A DNA stretch of 64,000 bases from an uncultured Oscillospiraceae bacterium (lineage in GTDB: Bacteria; Bacillota; Clostridia; Oscillospirales; Oscillospiraceae), in contig CANQSJ010000001.1 in NCBI GenBank assembly GCA_947626495.1, positions 1-64,000 on the forward strand. Direction: 5' to 3'. This document shows positions 24,263 through 32,014 of this stretch, one piece after another. The notes beneath the pieces are model-generated. The model was not told where the DNA came from, made no database searches, and saw nothing but the letters and a program-made list of their open reading frames with translations. The position numbers were made by a program, and so were the translations under genes. Numbering within the stretch: position 1 is the stretch's first letter; each line of letters opens with the position of its first letter.

Positions 24263-24348
24263 AAAAGATACCGGTCGCGCTCCCGGCCTGCGCCGGAGAT
24301 GCGCGACATGGTACAATTGGTCACGGCCTTCCTGGCCGGTGATCGCGG

Positions 24349-24933
24349 TCAAAACCACGCGGTGGTGTCCATGAGCAGACCGCCCCGGCCGATGTCGTAC
24401 CGGCCGATGTAGGCCTCCTCCAGGGGGATCCAGGTCTGCTCAAAGGCCTGGAACCGGTCGCCCTCCCGCTCCCGGAGCCGCCTCGTCTGGGCCTCCAGGG
24501 AGCAGGTGAGGAATATCTTCAGATCATAGAGCCCCGCCAGCTCCTTGTGGTGGCTGTAGCTGCCCTCCACCAGCAGCACGGCGCCCGCCGGCACGGTCCG
24601 CTCCGGTCCGTACGTCCCGTCGGCGCAGCGATAGGGGCGGTAAAGCGCGTCCTGTCCCGCCCGGAAGGGCTCCAGCACCTCCCGCCGCAGACGCATCAGA
24701 TCCATATTGGCGCAGGGGATCTTCTCCCAGTCCGGCACACGCCGCTCCGGCGGCAGATAAAAGTCGTCGGTGTGCACCACCGGGCACGACAGATTCTCCG
24801 CCAGCCGCTGAGCCAGCACCGTCTTTCCGCTGCCGCAGCGGCCGTCGATGGCCGCCACAAAGGGCTTTCCCGCCGGCGCGCCCAGGATCAGCTCCGTCAC
24901 CAGACGCAGCGTTCCCTCATAGACCGGGCTCAT
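24349..24933 (-). CDS. Uridine kinase-like P-loop kinase
   Basis: 194-residue phosphotransferase of the uridine kinase/phosphoribulokinase-like group. Walker A is IDGRCGSGKTVLAQ, and the substrate region has HTDDFYLPPERR. LLVEGSYSHHKEL and a typical C-terminal lid region with RRLREREGDR follow. The ATG at 24933 overlaps the DUF3842 stop as ATGA. Next to a pyrimidine nucleoside phosphorylase it fits nucleoside salvage, though substrate preference cannot be read from sequence. Confidence 0.85.
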   Translation of the reverse strand: MSPVYEGTLRLVTELILGAPAGKPFVAAIDGRCGSGKTVLAQRLAENLSCPVVHTDDFYLPPERRVPDWEKIPCANMDLMRLRREVLEPFRAGQDALYRPYRCADGTYGPERTVPAGAVLLVEGSYSHHKELAGLYDLKIFLTCSLEAQTRRLREREGDRFQAFEQTWIPLEEAYIGRYDIGRGGLLMDTTAWF

Positions 24934-25361
24934 TGTCGCATCAGGGCCAGCGCCCTCTCCGCCGCCAGACGCAGATAGTCCTCCAGGCGCAGCTCCTCCG
25001 TCCCCGCCACATACACCCCGCAGGTGGACGTGGGGATGAGGATCTTCGCCGCCGCCGCGCCGGACACCGCCGCCGCCATGGCCGGGGAGACCTCCCCCAG
25101 GATGCCGTTGGCCAGGATCACGCCCACCGGACCCAGGATGAGATCCGCCCGGGCGGCGTTATAGAGGACCGCGTTCTCCCCCGTGGCGCCCTGGGACGCC
25201 CCTGCCTTCAGCATGGCGGCCGTGGCGGACACATTGGTCCCCACCGCCAGCAGCTCCCAGTCCTCCGGCATATCCCTGGCCAGCAGCCGGGCAAGCTGCG
25301 CGCCCATGCCGCCGCCCTGGGCGTCCAGGAGCAGACAGCATTTTTTCTCTCTCCGTGTCAA
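24930..25361 (-). CDS. DUF3842 family protein
   Basis: About 143 residues. The N-terminus carries a nucleotide-binding-like LLLDAQGGGMGAQLARLL, followed by LLAVGTNVSATAAMLKAGA and a Cys-containing C-terminal part (PTSTCGVYVAGTEEL). No ATG is in frame near the conserved start. A TTG at 25361, 8 nt after GGAG, is the best choice; another TTG at 25367 is possible. Function is unknown. It lies 22 nt after the phosphorylase and overlaps the kinase gene. Confidence 0.85.
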   Translation of the reverse strand: MTRREKKCCLLLDAQGGGMGAQLARLLARDMPEDWELLAVGTNVSATAAMLKAGASQGATGENAVLYNAARADLILGPVGVILANGILGEVSPAMAAAVSGAAAAKILIPTSTCGVYVAGTEELRLEDYLRLAAERALALMRQ

Positions 25362-25383
25362 TGCCAACGCTCCCTTCCCGCGC

Positions 25384-26688
25384 TCACCGGACCACGCCCT
25401 TGATGAAGGGCGGGCGCGTCACGGCGTCGGGGACGATCTCAAAGCAGGCCCGGAGCATGTCCGCAGCCTCCGCTGCCGCCGCCTCCGTGCGGGCGTGGAT
25501 GGTGCCCAGGCTCTCCCCCGCCGCCACCGGATCGCCCACTTTTTTGTGCAGCACCACGCCCACGGCCAGGTCGATCTCGTCATCCTTGGCCGCCCGGCCG
25601 CCGCCCAGGCGCATGCTCACCAGGCCCACGTCCTCGGCGTGGATGCGGCCCACCGTGCCGGCCGCCGCCGCGGGCACCTCCATCTGCACCGGCGCCTGGG
25701 GCAGCAGCGCAGGGTCGTATACCGCCGCGGCGTCGCCGCCCTGGGCCCGGACGAATTCGGCAAATTTTTCCAGCGCAGCGCCGCTTTCAACGGCCTTTTC
25801 CAGCATGGCCCGGGCCTCGCCGTCGTCGGCGGCCGCGCCGCCCTCCCGGAGGATCTGGGTCCCCAGGGTCAGGCACAGCTCCATCAGGTCGCCCGTATAC
25901 TCGCCCCGCAGGGCGGCCAGGGCCTCCTTCACCTCCAGGGCGTTGCCCACGGCGTTGCCCAGAGGCTCATCCATATCCGTCACCACGGCCACCACCCGCC
26001 GTCCGGCACGGCGGCCCACCTCGGTCAGGGCCTTTGCCAGACCGAAGGCGTCCTCCTCCGTCTGCATGAACGCGCCGGAGCCGCACTTCACGTCCAGCAC
26101 GATCACGTCCGCCCCGGCGGCCAGCTTTTTGCACAGGATGCTGCTGACGATCAGGGGCATGGAGGCCACCGTGGCCGTCACGTCCCGCAGGGCGTAGAGT
26201 TTTTTGTCCGCGGGGCACAGCTGGGCCGTCTGGCCGGCGATGGCAAAGCCCACCCGATCCACCTGCCGGAGAAACGCGTCCCCGGCAATGGCGGTGGAGA
26301 AGCCGGGGAAACTCTCCAGCTTGTCGATGGTGCCGCCGGTGTGACCCAGGCCCCGGCCGGACAGCTTCGCCATCTTCACCCCGCAGGCGGCCACCATGGG
26401 GCACAGCACCAGACTGGTCTTGTCCCCCACGCCGCCGGTGGAGTGCTTATCGGCCTTGATGCCGCTGACGGCGCTCAGGTCGATCCGGTCCCCGGAGTCC
26501 AGCATCGCCATGGTCAGCTCGTACGTCTCGTCCATGTCCATCCCCCGGAAGTAGATGGCCATGGCCATAGCGCTCATCTGGTAGTCGGGGACGGTCCCCT
26601 TCGTATAGCCCTCGATCATCCAGCGGATCTCCTCCCGGGAGAGGGCGCCGCCGTCCCGTTTTTTCTCGATCAGGTCTGTCATGCGCAT
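25384..26688 (-). CDS. pdp: Pyrimidine-nucleoside phosphorylase
   Basis: Splits uridine, thymidine or deoxyuridine with phosphate to base and (deoxy)ribose-1-phosphate in the cytosol. The 434 residues match the normal family length. Signature stretches: MRMTDLIEKKRDGGALSREEI, KADKHSTGGVGDKTSL (phosphate site), LSGRGLGHTGGTIDKLES and KCGSGAFMQT. The ATG at 26688 has GAGGTGA 6 nt upstream and gives the usual N-terminus. It heads a minus-strand set with DUF3842 and a uridine-kinase-like gene. Confidence 0.95.
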   Translation of the reverse strand: MRMTDLIEKKRDGGALSREEIRWMIEGYTKGTVPDYQMSAMAMAIYFRGMDMDETYELTMAMLDSGDRIDLSAVSGIKADKHSTGGVGDKTSLVLCPMVAACGVKMAKLSGRGLGHTGGTIDKLESFPGFSTAIAGDAFLRQVDRVGFAIAGQTAQLCPADKKLYALRDVTATVASMPLIVSSILCKKLAAGADVIVLDVKCGSGAFMQTEEDAFGLAKALTEVGRRAGRRVVAVVTDMDEPLGNAVGNALEVKEALAALRGEYTGDLMELCLTLGTQILREGGAAADDGEARAMLEKAVESGAALEKFAEFVRAQGGDAAAVYDPALLPQAPVQMEVPAAAAGTVGRIHAEDVGLVSMRLGGGRAAKDDEIDLAVGVVLHKKVGDPVAAGESLGTIHARTEAAAAEAADMLRACFEIVPDAVTRPPFIKGVVR

Positions 26689-26778
26689 ATCGGTCACCTC
26701 AGAGCCGCGGCAAAATGTCATCCTGGGGTCCGCGCAGCCTTTCCGTGCCAATTGTACCATACTTTTACCGATTGTGCA

Positions 26779-27135
26779 TCAAAAAAAATACGGCTTTCCC
26801 CCCATCCAGAGCACATGGCGCTTTGCTGTGTCCGGTTTCGGCGCTTCGGCGGGCTGCGCCGCCGGCGTCTGCCGGTCCATGGGCCGGTCGGCGGCGTACT
26901 CCATCCGCTGGGGAAACTGAAGCATCTCCATGGGCGTGAACCGCTTTTCCAGGCGCAGCGTCCCCCCGCCCGCCGGCTCCGGTATGCCCAGGTACCCGGC
27001 CTTCTCCCCGTATACGCTCAGCCGTACCACCCGGCCCACATCCCGCACCTGGACGGTCATGGCCGTCATGGTCCCCTGGCGCTCCACCGTGAGGGCGCCC
27101 TCCCGCTTTCCGTCTATGTACACCGGCAATTCCAT
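26779..27135 (-). CDS. Hypothetical protein, 118 residues
   Basis: A beta-rich N-terminal half (LPVYIDGKREGALTVERQG, then VRLSVYGEKAGYLGIPEP) is followed by a Pro/Ala-rich linker and a short C-terminal HVLWMGGKPYFF. No signal peptide, membrane helix or cysteine motif is seen. It lies 50 nt after mazF on the same strand. Its GGGGG Shine-Dalgarno is locked in the 3' arm of a perfect hairpin. I do not recognise the family. Confidence 0.75.
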   Translation of the reverse strand: MELPVYIDGKREGALTVERQGTMTAMTVQVRDVGRVVRLSVYGEKAGYLGIPEPAGGGTLRLEKRFTPMEMLQFPQRMEYAADRPMDRQTPAAQPAEAPKPDTAKRHVLWMGGKPYFF

Positions 27136-27144
27136 ATAACAAGA

Positions 27145-27178
27145 CCCCCATTCTTATACCGGAGTATATGAATGGGGG
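27145..27178 (-). promoter_or_regulatory. Perfect hairpin covering the ribosome-binding site of the 118-residue gene
   Basis: Outer arms CCCCCATTC / GAATGGGGG and inner arms TATAC / GTATA are separated by a single symmetric mismatch and closed by a TCCG-type loop. The GGGGG of the 3' arm is the only Shine-Dalgarno-like sequence before the ATG at 27135. There is no T-tract after it. Confidence 0.6.
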
Positions 27179-27185
27179 CCGTGAT

Positions 27186-27548
27186 TTACGACAGAGATTG
27201 ATTCAGGCCGAAGCTGACGGCGATGGCGTCGTCCACCCGGGTCATGGCGTCGCCGGAGAGCTTCCCCATCCGCTCCCGCAGACGGGATTTGTCCAGCGTG
27301 CGGATCTGCTCCAGCAGAATCACGCTGTCCCGGGTCAGGCCGCTGTCCGGCGCATGGATCTCGATGTGGGTGGGCAGACGCGCCTTCCCCACCTGGGACG
27401 TGATGGCCGCCGCGATCACCGTGGGACTGTGGCGGTTGCCGGTGTCGTTCTGGATGATGAGCACCGGCCGCAGCCCTCCCTGCTCCGAACCCACCACCGG
27501 GCTCAGATCGGCGTAATAGATATCTCCGCGTCGAACCGGATTCGTCAT
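27186..27548 (-). CDS. mazF: Type II toxin-like endoribonuclease MazF/EndoA
   Basis: 120-residue PemK/MazF-family RNase. It begins [21 protein letters not shown] and has [19 protein letters not shown], then [17 protein letters not shown], matching Bacillus EndoA closely. It lies just downstream of alr, as in Bacillus, but no antitoxin gene (ndoAI-like ribbon-helix-helix) lies between. The ATG at 27548 starts the conserved region and has a GGAAGG Shine-Dalgarno. The Bacillus enzyme cuts at UACAU. Confidence 0.93.
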   Translation of the reverse strand: MTNPVRRGDIYYADLSPVVGSEQGGLRPVLIIQNDTGNRHSPTVIAAAITSQVGKARLPTHIEIHAPDSGLTRDSVILLEQIRTLDKSRLRERMGKLSGDAMTRVDDAIAVSFGLNQSLS

Positions 27549-27577
27549 GTGAGCACCTTCCGTGAAAGAGTCGCCCG

Positions 27578-27592
27578 GTACATTGTATGTAC
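27578..27592. promoter_or_regulatory. Inverted repeat upstream of mazF containing a UACAU motif
   Basis: GTACAT-TGT-ATGTAC, a perfect 6+6 palindrome, 30 nt before the mazF start. On the mazF strand the arm at 27587-27591 reads TACAT, the known target of Bacillus MazF. It could be an operator, or a self-cleavage site in the mRNA. Confidence 0.5.
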
Positions 27593-27651
27593 GGACATAC
27601 TCTGATTGTCCCACGGAAGGGGGGATTTTATACCTGCCGGCGCAAAAGCGC

Positions 27652-28773
27652 TCAGTCCACGTAGACCCTGGGTACCCGGGGGCTGACGGCGCACAGCAGC
27701 TCATAGTGGATGGTCCCGGCCAGCTCCGCCACCTCGCCCGCGTTGACGGTGAGACCGAAGATCTCAGCCACGTCCCCGGGCTTCACGTCCAGACCCGTCA
27801 CGTCCGCCATGCACATGTCCATGCAGATGCGGCCCACCTGGCGGACCCGCCGGCCGTGGAGGACCGGGGTCAGCTTGTTGGAGAGCACCCGGTGCAGACC
27901 GTCGGCGTAGCCGATGGGCAGCACGGCGATCTCGCTGGGCGCCTCCACGGTGAAGGTGCGGCCGTAGCTGACGGTATCGCCGGGCTCATGGTGCTCCACC
28001 GCGGCCACCCGGGTCTTCAGCCGCATGGCCGGCACCAGCGCCAGGCCGCCCTCCTCCGGGCCGGGATACATGCCGTACAGGGCCACGCCGGGGCGGACCA
28101 TGTCCATGTAGGTCTGGGGGAAGGCGATCATGGCCCCGGAGTTGGTGCAGTGGTGGATCTCCAGCTTTCGGCCAAGCTGGGACTCGACGGCCTCAAAGCC
28201 GTTTTTGAACCGCTCCAGCTGGGTCCAGGTGAAATCCCGGACGCCCTCGCCGCCGTCGGAGACGCAGAAGTGGGTGAACACCCCCTCCGCTTCCAGGCCG
28301 GGCAGATCCGCGGCCTGGGCGGGCGCGGCGAGGTCGCCGTCCCCATAGACCCGAAAGCCCGTCCGGCCCATGCCGGTCTCCAGCTTCAGATGCACCTTCA
28401 GCGTGAGGCCCGTGCCGGCCAGAGCCGCGCTCAGCGCCCGGGCCATCTCCAGGCTCCCCACCGCCTGGGTGATGCGGTTTTCCGCCAGCACCGCGGCATA
28501 CGCCGGCGGGGTGTAGCCCAGGATCAGGATGGGCAGCCCGATCCCCGCCTCCCGGAGCTGGAGCGCCTCGTCCAGACAGGCCACCGCCAGATAATCGCAG
28601 CCCAGCTCCTCCAGCAGCCGGGACACCCGCACCGCCCCATGGCCGTAGGCATCGGCCTTCACCACGCCCAAAAACCGGCATCCCGGGGCCAGCCTCGCCC
28701 GCATGGCCCGGTAGTTGTGCTCGATGGCGCCCAGACTGATCTCCGCCCAGGTTCTCTTCATCCGATCGTCCAT
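27652..28773 (-). CDS. alr: Alanine racemase
   Basis: PLP enzyme that makes D-alanine for peptidoglycan. The 373 residues contain the PLP lysine in [15 protein letters not shown], an [12 protein letters not shown] stretch, and the C-terminal catalytic Tyr region ([12 protein letters not shown], then [26 protein letters not shown]). RIGRICMDM-like sequence appears as [14 protein letters not shown]. The ATG at 28773 has AGGAG 8 nt upstream. It is flanked by a lipoprotein gene upstream and mazF downstream. Confidence 0.96.
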   Translation of the reverse strand: MDDRMKRTWAEISLGAIEHNYRAMRARLAPGCRFLGVVKADAYGHGAVRVSRLLEELGCDYLAVACLDEALQLREAGIGLPILILGYTPPAYAAVLAENRITQAVGSLEMARALSAALAGTGLTLKVHLKLETGMGRTGFRVYGDGDLAAPAQAADLPGLEAEGVFTHFCVSDGGEGVRDFTWTQLERFKNGFEAVESQLGRKLEIHHCTNSGAMIAFPQTYMDMVRPGVALYGMYPGPEEGGLALVPAMRLKTRVAAVEHHEPGDTVSYGRTFTVEAPSEIAVLPIGYADGLHRVLSNKLTPVLHGRRVRQVGRICMDMCMADVTGLDVKPGDVAEIFGLTVNAGEVAELAGTIHYELLCAVSPRVPRVYVD

Positions 28774-28809
28774 GATTCTCTCTCCTTTTTTTCTCCTTTG
28801 TATCCGCTC

Positions 28810-29370
28810 TCAGCTTATCTCCCAGCCGGTGATCCGGCAGGTGATCACGGTCTCGCCGTCCCGGGCGATCTCCGCCGCCTGGGGCGTCATGGTCTCGCCG
28901 TCCATCCACAGGGTCAGCACGGACTGCTCCCCTACGAACAGCCGGGCCACCACGGCGTCATCCTCCCACCACAGCAGCTCCACATAGGCGCTGGCCATGG
29001 CGTCCAGCATCACGGGCATAGCGCTCATGGGGGTGATCCCCTCCGCGTCCAGCGGCCCCACTCCCAGCAGGACCCCCTCATAAGCCAGCTCCGTCTGCCC
29101 CCGCAGCGCGCTGGCGCGCACCCCGGCGAGGATCTCCGGGGAGAGGATCTCCACCTCCGTCCGCTGGCCGTCGTAGTCCACGGCCAGGGTGTACGTCTCC
29201 ACCGTTTGATCCCGGTCCACGGACAGCTCCGCCTGGAATTGGATGCTCTCCGCCCGGGTGACGGCGCCGCGCAGCTCGTCGAATCCCTCCTGCAGTCTCT
29301 CCTCCCGCTCCCCGCACCCCGGCAGAAGCAGGAGGGCTATCATCAGTGCGGAAACAAGACCTTTCCGCAT
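28810..29370 (-). CDS. Predicted lipoprotein upstream of alr
   Basis: 186 residues starting with a lipoprotein signal (MRKGLVSALMIALLLLPGC, lipobox LLPGC). The mature part resembles small LolA/LppX-like outer-sheet proteins in secondary structure (AESIQFQAELSVDRDQTVETYTLAVDYDGQ), but I cannot assign a family. It ends 36 nt before alr on the same strand, so the two are probably co-transcribed, suggesting an envelope role. Confidence 0.8.
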   Translation of the reverse strand: MRKGLVSALMIALLLLPGCGEREERLQEGFDELRGAVTRAESIQFQAELSVDRDQTVETYTLAVDYDGQRTEVEILSPEILAGVRASALRGQTELAYEGVLLGVGPLDAEGITPMSAMPVMLDAMASAYVELLWWEDDAVVARLFVGEQSVLTLWMDGETMTPQAAEIARDGETVITCRITGWEIS

Positions 29371-29407
29371 GCTTTGGCTCCTCGCTCGTCCGCTGGCCCA
29401 TTGGGCA

Positions 29408-29435
29408 TTGACAAAAAACGCGAACGGATTATACT
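29408..29435 (+). promoter_or_regulatory. Promoter of the zinc-motif lipoprotein gene
   Basis: TTGACA at 29408-29413, 16-nt spacer, TATACT at 29430-29435, 40 nt before the start codon and divergent from the alr operon. Confidence 0.75.
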
Positions 29436-29475
29436 AAATTACAGATGATCCTATCTCTCAAAAAAGGAGACCGCC

Positions 29476-30300
29476 ATGAAAAAGCTCATGATACCGGTAC
29501 TCGCTGTGTGTCTGCTGTGCATCGCCGCCTGCGGCGAGAAGGACGACGTCCGGCAGCCGGAGACCGCTTATGAAAATATGCAGACAGGCGCCGACGAGGA
29601 CGCCGCGTCCGCCCTTGTGGACGCCCTGCGAAACGGCGACGGCGACACTGCCGAGGGCGCTCTGCCCGATCCGGGCGGCCTGTTGGACACGTCCGCCGTA
29701 CAGCTGGCCGACCAGACCGTCAACGGCACCGTCTTTCACGTCTACGAATACACCTTCAACATCCAAAACGGCATCAGCTCCATCCAGCGGTCCTTCTATG
29801 AGTCCCTGCTGGAGCAGAGCGGCTTCACCATGGAGGAGCTGGAGCCGGACGACGAGCTCAACTACTATCTCATCTACGGCGAGGACGGCACCGCCACCCT
29901 CACCACGACCCGGGCCACCGCTGCCGGCAAGGCCACCTGGACGCTTTATGTCCCGGATGGCATGCCCTTCGGTCCCAGTTCATCCTCCGGCAGCTTCCAA
30001 AATGACAGCTATGTCCCCGGCGGCGTCACCGGCGGCAGCTTCCAGAACGACAGCTATGTCCCCGGCGGCATCACCGGCGGCAGCTTCCAGAACGGCAGCT
30101 ACATGGCCGGCGCGGAGGACCCGGTGGTGGTGGATGGAATGATCATCTGCACCGAGTGCGGCGGCGACGGCATCTGCCCCTACTGCCATGGGACCGGCCA
30201 GATAAAATATGACCTGAAAAACTATGAGACATGTGTCGTCTGCGACGGCAAGGGCATCTGCACCGTGTGCGACGGCACCGGCAACTGGGGTCCCGCCTGA
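29476..30300 (+). CDS. Lipoprotein with tandem repeats and a DnaJ-type zinc-binding C-terminus
   Basis: 274 residues with a lipoprotein signal peptide (lipobox IAAC, then GEKDD). An N-terminal domain to about residue 170 is followed by three copies of a 15-residue Gly/Ser/Asn repeat (GSFQNDSYVPGGVTG type). The C-terminal 50 residues hold four zinc-knuckle motifs: CTECGGDG, CPYCHGTG, CVVCDGKG and CTVCDGTG. These are the CxxCxGxG pattern of DnaJ. Here they sit on an exported, lipid-anchored protein, not a cytosolic chaperone. The gene has its own promoter and a terminator, so it is monocistronic. Function unknown. Confidence 0.85.
   Translation: MKKLMIPVLAVCLLCIAACGEKDDVRQPETAYENMQTGADEDAASALVDALRNGDGDTAEGALPDPGGLLDTSAVQLADQTVNGTVFHVYEYTFNIQNGISSIQRSFYESLLEQSGFTMEELEPDDELNYYLIYGEDGTATLTTTRATAAGKATWTLYVPDGMPFGPSSSSGSFQNDSYVPGGVTGGSFQNDSYVPGGITGGSFQNGSYMAGAEDPVVVDGMIICTECGGDGICPYCHGTGQIKYDLKNYETCVVCDGKGICTVCDGTGNWGPA
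29989..30123 (+). repeat. Three tandem 45-nt repeats inside the lipoprotein gene
   Basis: Units at 29989-30033, 30034-30078 and 30079-30123 begin GGCAGCTTCCA and keep the reading frame. They encode the Gly/Ser/Asn linker; the third unit is the most diverged. Confidence 0.9.
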
Positions 30301-30321
30301 GTCGCAGGACCGCTCCCCATC

Positions 30322-30348
30322 GGGCCGCCTCCGGGCGGTCCTTTTTTT
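30322..30348 (+). terminator. Terminator after the zinc-motif lipoprotein gene
   Basis: GGGCCGCC / GGCGGTCC stem with a TCCG loop (30322-30341), then seven T. It ends at the stop of the convergent nnr gene. Confidence 0.85.
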
Positions 30349-31870
30349 ATCTCTCCCGGGTGATCTCCCTCTCCGCCTGGGGCAGCAGTTCGATGATATC
30401 CCCGGCCCGCAGGGCGTATTCGCCGTATCTCTCCGCCGCCAGATCCCCGGCCCGGGCGTGGAGCCAGCAGGCCGTCACCACCGACCGCCGGGGCTTCATC
30501 TGGCCCAGGAGGGCGCCGATCATACCCGCCAGCACGTCTCCCGTGCCGCCGGAGGCCATGCCCGGGTTGCCGGCGTCCACTATGTACGCCTTGCCGTCGG
30601 GGAAGGCGCAGATCGTCCGGTGGCCCTTGAGCACCACAGCGCAGTCGTAGGCCTTGGCAAAGCTGAGGCTGTCCAGCAGCCGGTCCTCCACCGGCCGGCC
30701 CAGCAGCCGGGCGAATTCCCCCTCGTGAGGGGTGAGCACCACCGGCCCGGCGCACCGGTCCAGCAGCGCCAGATCCCTTCCCACGGCCCACAGGGCGTCC
30801 GCGTCCAGCACCACCGGGCCCGTGGCCCGGCGCAGCACCTCCGCCGTCACCGCCGCCGTGTCCCGGTCCCGGCCCATGCCCGAGCCCAGCACCGTGACGC
30901 CGCAGGCCTCCATCCGCTCCCGGATCACCGGCAGGGCGCCCTTCGCCATCCGGCCCCGGTCGTTGCACCGCAGCGGGAAGGCCATGGCCTCCGCCGTCTT
31001 TACCGCCTCTATCTCATATATATCCGCCGGCACGCCCAGATAGACCAGGCCCGCGCCGGTGCGGACGGCCGCGGCCGCGCTGAGGGCCGCCGCCCCCGTA
31101 TATCCCACGCTGCCCGCCAGGATGAGGAGTTTTCCGTAGTCGCCCTTGTGGGTCAACTGCCGCCGCCGGGGCAGGGCCAGGTCCTCCCCGTGGATGGCAT
31201 AGATGCCGCAGCCCGCGCCCGACACCAGGTCCGCCGGGATGCCGATGTCCGCCACCCGGAGCCGGCCCGTCATCACGCAGCCGGGCTCGACGAAGTGGCC
31301 GGGCTTGGCCATGGAGAAGGTGACGGTCACGTCCGCCCGGACCGCGCCGCCCAGGATCGCGCCGGTATCGGCCCGGACGCCGCTGGGGACATCTGCCGCC
31401 GCCACCGGCCGTCTCGCGCCGTTGATGAGCTCCACCGCCGCCAGGGCGTCCCCCGCCAGAGGCCGGGACAGGCCCACGCCGAACAGCGCGTCCACCACCA
31501 CGCCGGCCCGCTCCGTCCAGGCGCGGACGGAATCGTCCTCCGGGCGAAAGTCCTCCAGCGCGCCGCCGGCGGCTGTCAGCTTCTCCTCCATGGCCCGCTC
31601 GTCGGCGGACATCCTCTCCCGGCTGCCCACCAGAAAGGCACGCACGGAAAAGCCCCGCTCCAGCAGGATGCGGGCCGCTGCCACGCCGTCGCCGCCGTTG
31701 TTGCCGGGGCCGCAGAACACCGCCGCGCTCCGCTCCCGGACCGCTAGGGACTCCGCCGCATCGGCCAGCGCCGCGGCCGCCCTCTCCATCAGCTCCAGGG
31801 ACCCGATCCCCCGCTCGTCGATGGCGGTCCGGTCCGCCCGGGCCATGTTCACACTGTTGGAAAGTTCCAT
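30347..31870 (-). CDS. nnr: Bifunctional NAD(P)H-hydrate epimerase / ADP-dependent dehydratase
   Basis: Repairs damaged NADHX and NADPHX. The 507 residues comprise an N-terminal YjeF epimerase domain (GPGNNGGDGVAAARIL; RPVAAADVPSGVRAD) and a C-terminal ribokinase-like dehydratase (GKLLILAGSVGYTGAAAL; TPHEGEFARLLGR; GNPGMASGGTGDVLAGMIG). The ATG at 31870 has AGGAGG 6 nt upstream; a second ATG 6 nt further upstream is too close to that site. It is divergent from pheS and convergent with the lipoprotein gene. Confidence 0.94.
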   Translation of the reverse strand: MELSNSVNMARADRTAIDERGIGSLELMERAAAALADAAESLAVRERSAAVFCGPGNNGGDGVAAARILLERGFSVRAFLVGSRERMSADERAMEEKLTAAGGALEDFRPEDDSVRAWTERAGVVVDALFGVGLSRPLAGDALAAVELINGARRPVAAADVPSGVRADTGAILGGAVRADVTVTFSMAKPGHFVEPGCVMTGRLRVADIGIPADLVSGAGCGIYAIHGEDLALPRRRQLTHKGDYGKLLILAGSVGYTGAAALSAAAAVRTGAGLVYLGVPADIYEIEAVKTAEAMAFPLRCNDRGRMAKGALPVIRERMEACGVTVLGSGMGRDRDTAAVTAEVLRRATGPVVLDADALWAVGRDLALLDRCAGPVVLTPHEGEFARLLGRPVEDRLLDSLSFAKAYDCAVVLKGHRTICAFPDGKAYIVDAGNPGMASGGTGDVLAGMIGALLGQMKPRRSVVTACWLHARAGDLAAERYGEYALRAGDIIELLPQAEREITRER

Positions 31871-31927
31871 GGCCATCCTCCTCCTTATATCCATTATACG
31901 GGAAAAATCCTTCGATTTCAATTATAG

Positions 31928-31956
31928 TTGCTAAATATGGAATATTGTGTTATAAA
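31928..31956 (+). promoter_or_regulatory. Promoter of pheST
   Basis: TTGCTA at 31928-31933, 17-nt spacer, TATAAA at 31951-31956. The leader to pheS is about 50 nt and shows no T-box sequence, so pheST seems not to be under tRNA-dependent attenuation here. Confidence 0.6.
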
Positions 31957-32014
31957 ATAAGTTTAGCGTTGATTTTTCTTTCGTATCATCACATATACAA
32001 GGAGCGGGACATCT

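Noticed and set aside
29989-30123. CRISPR-like array
   Set aside because: The three 45-nt units are directly adjacent without spacers and keep the reading frame of a lipoprotein linker.
31957-32014. T-box in front of pheST
   Set aside because: The leader is only about 50 nt and lacks the GGTGGTACC core and a terminator.
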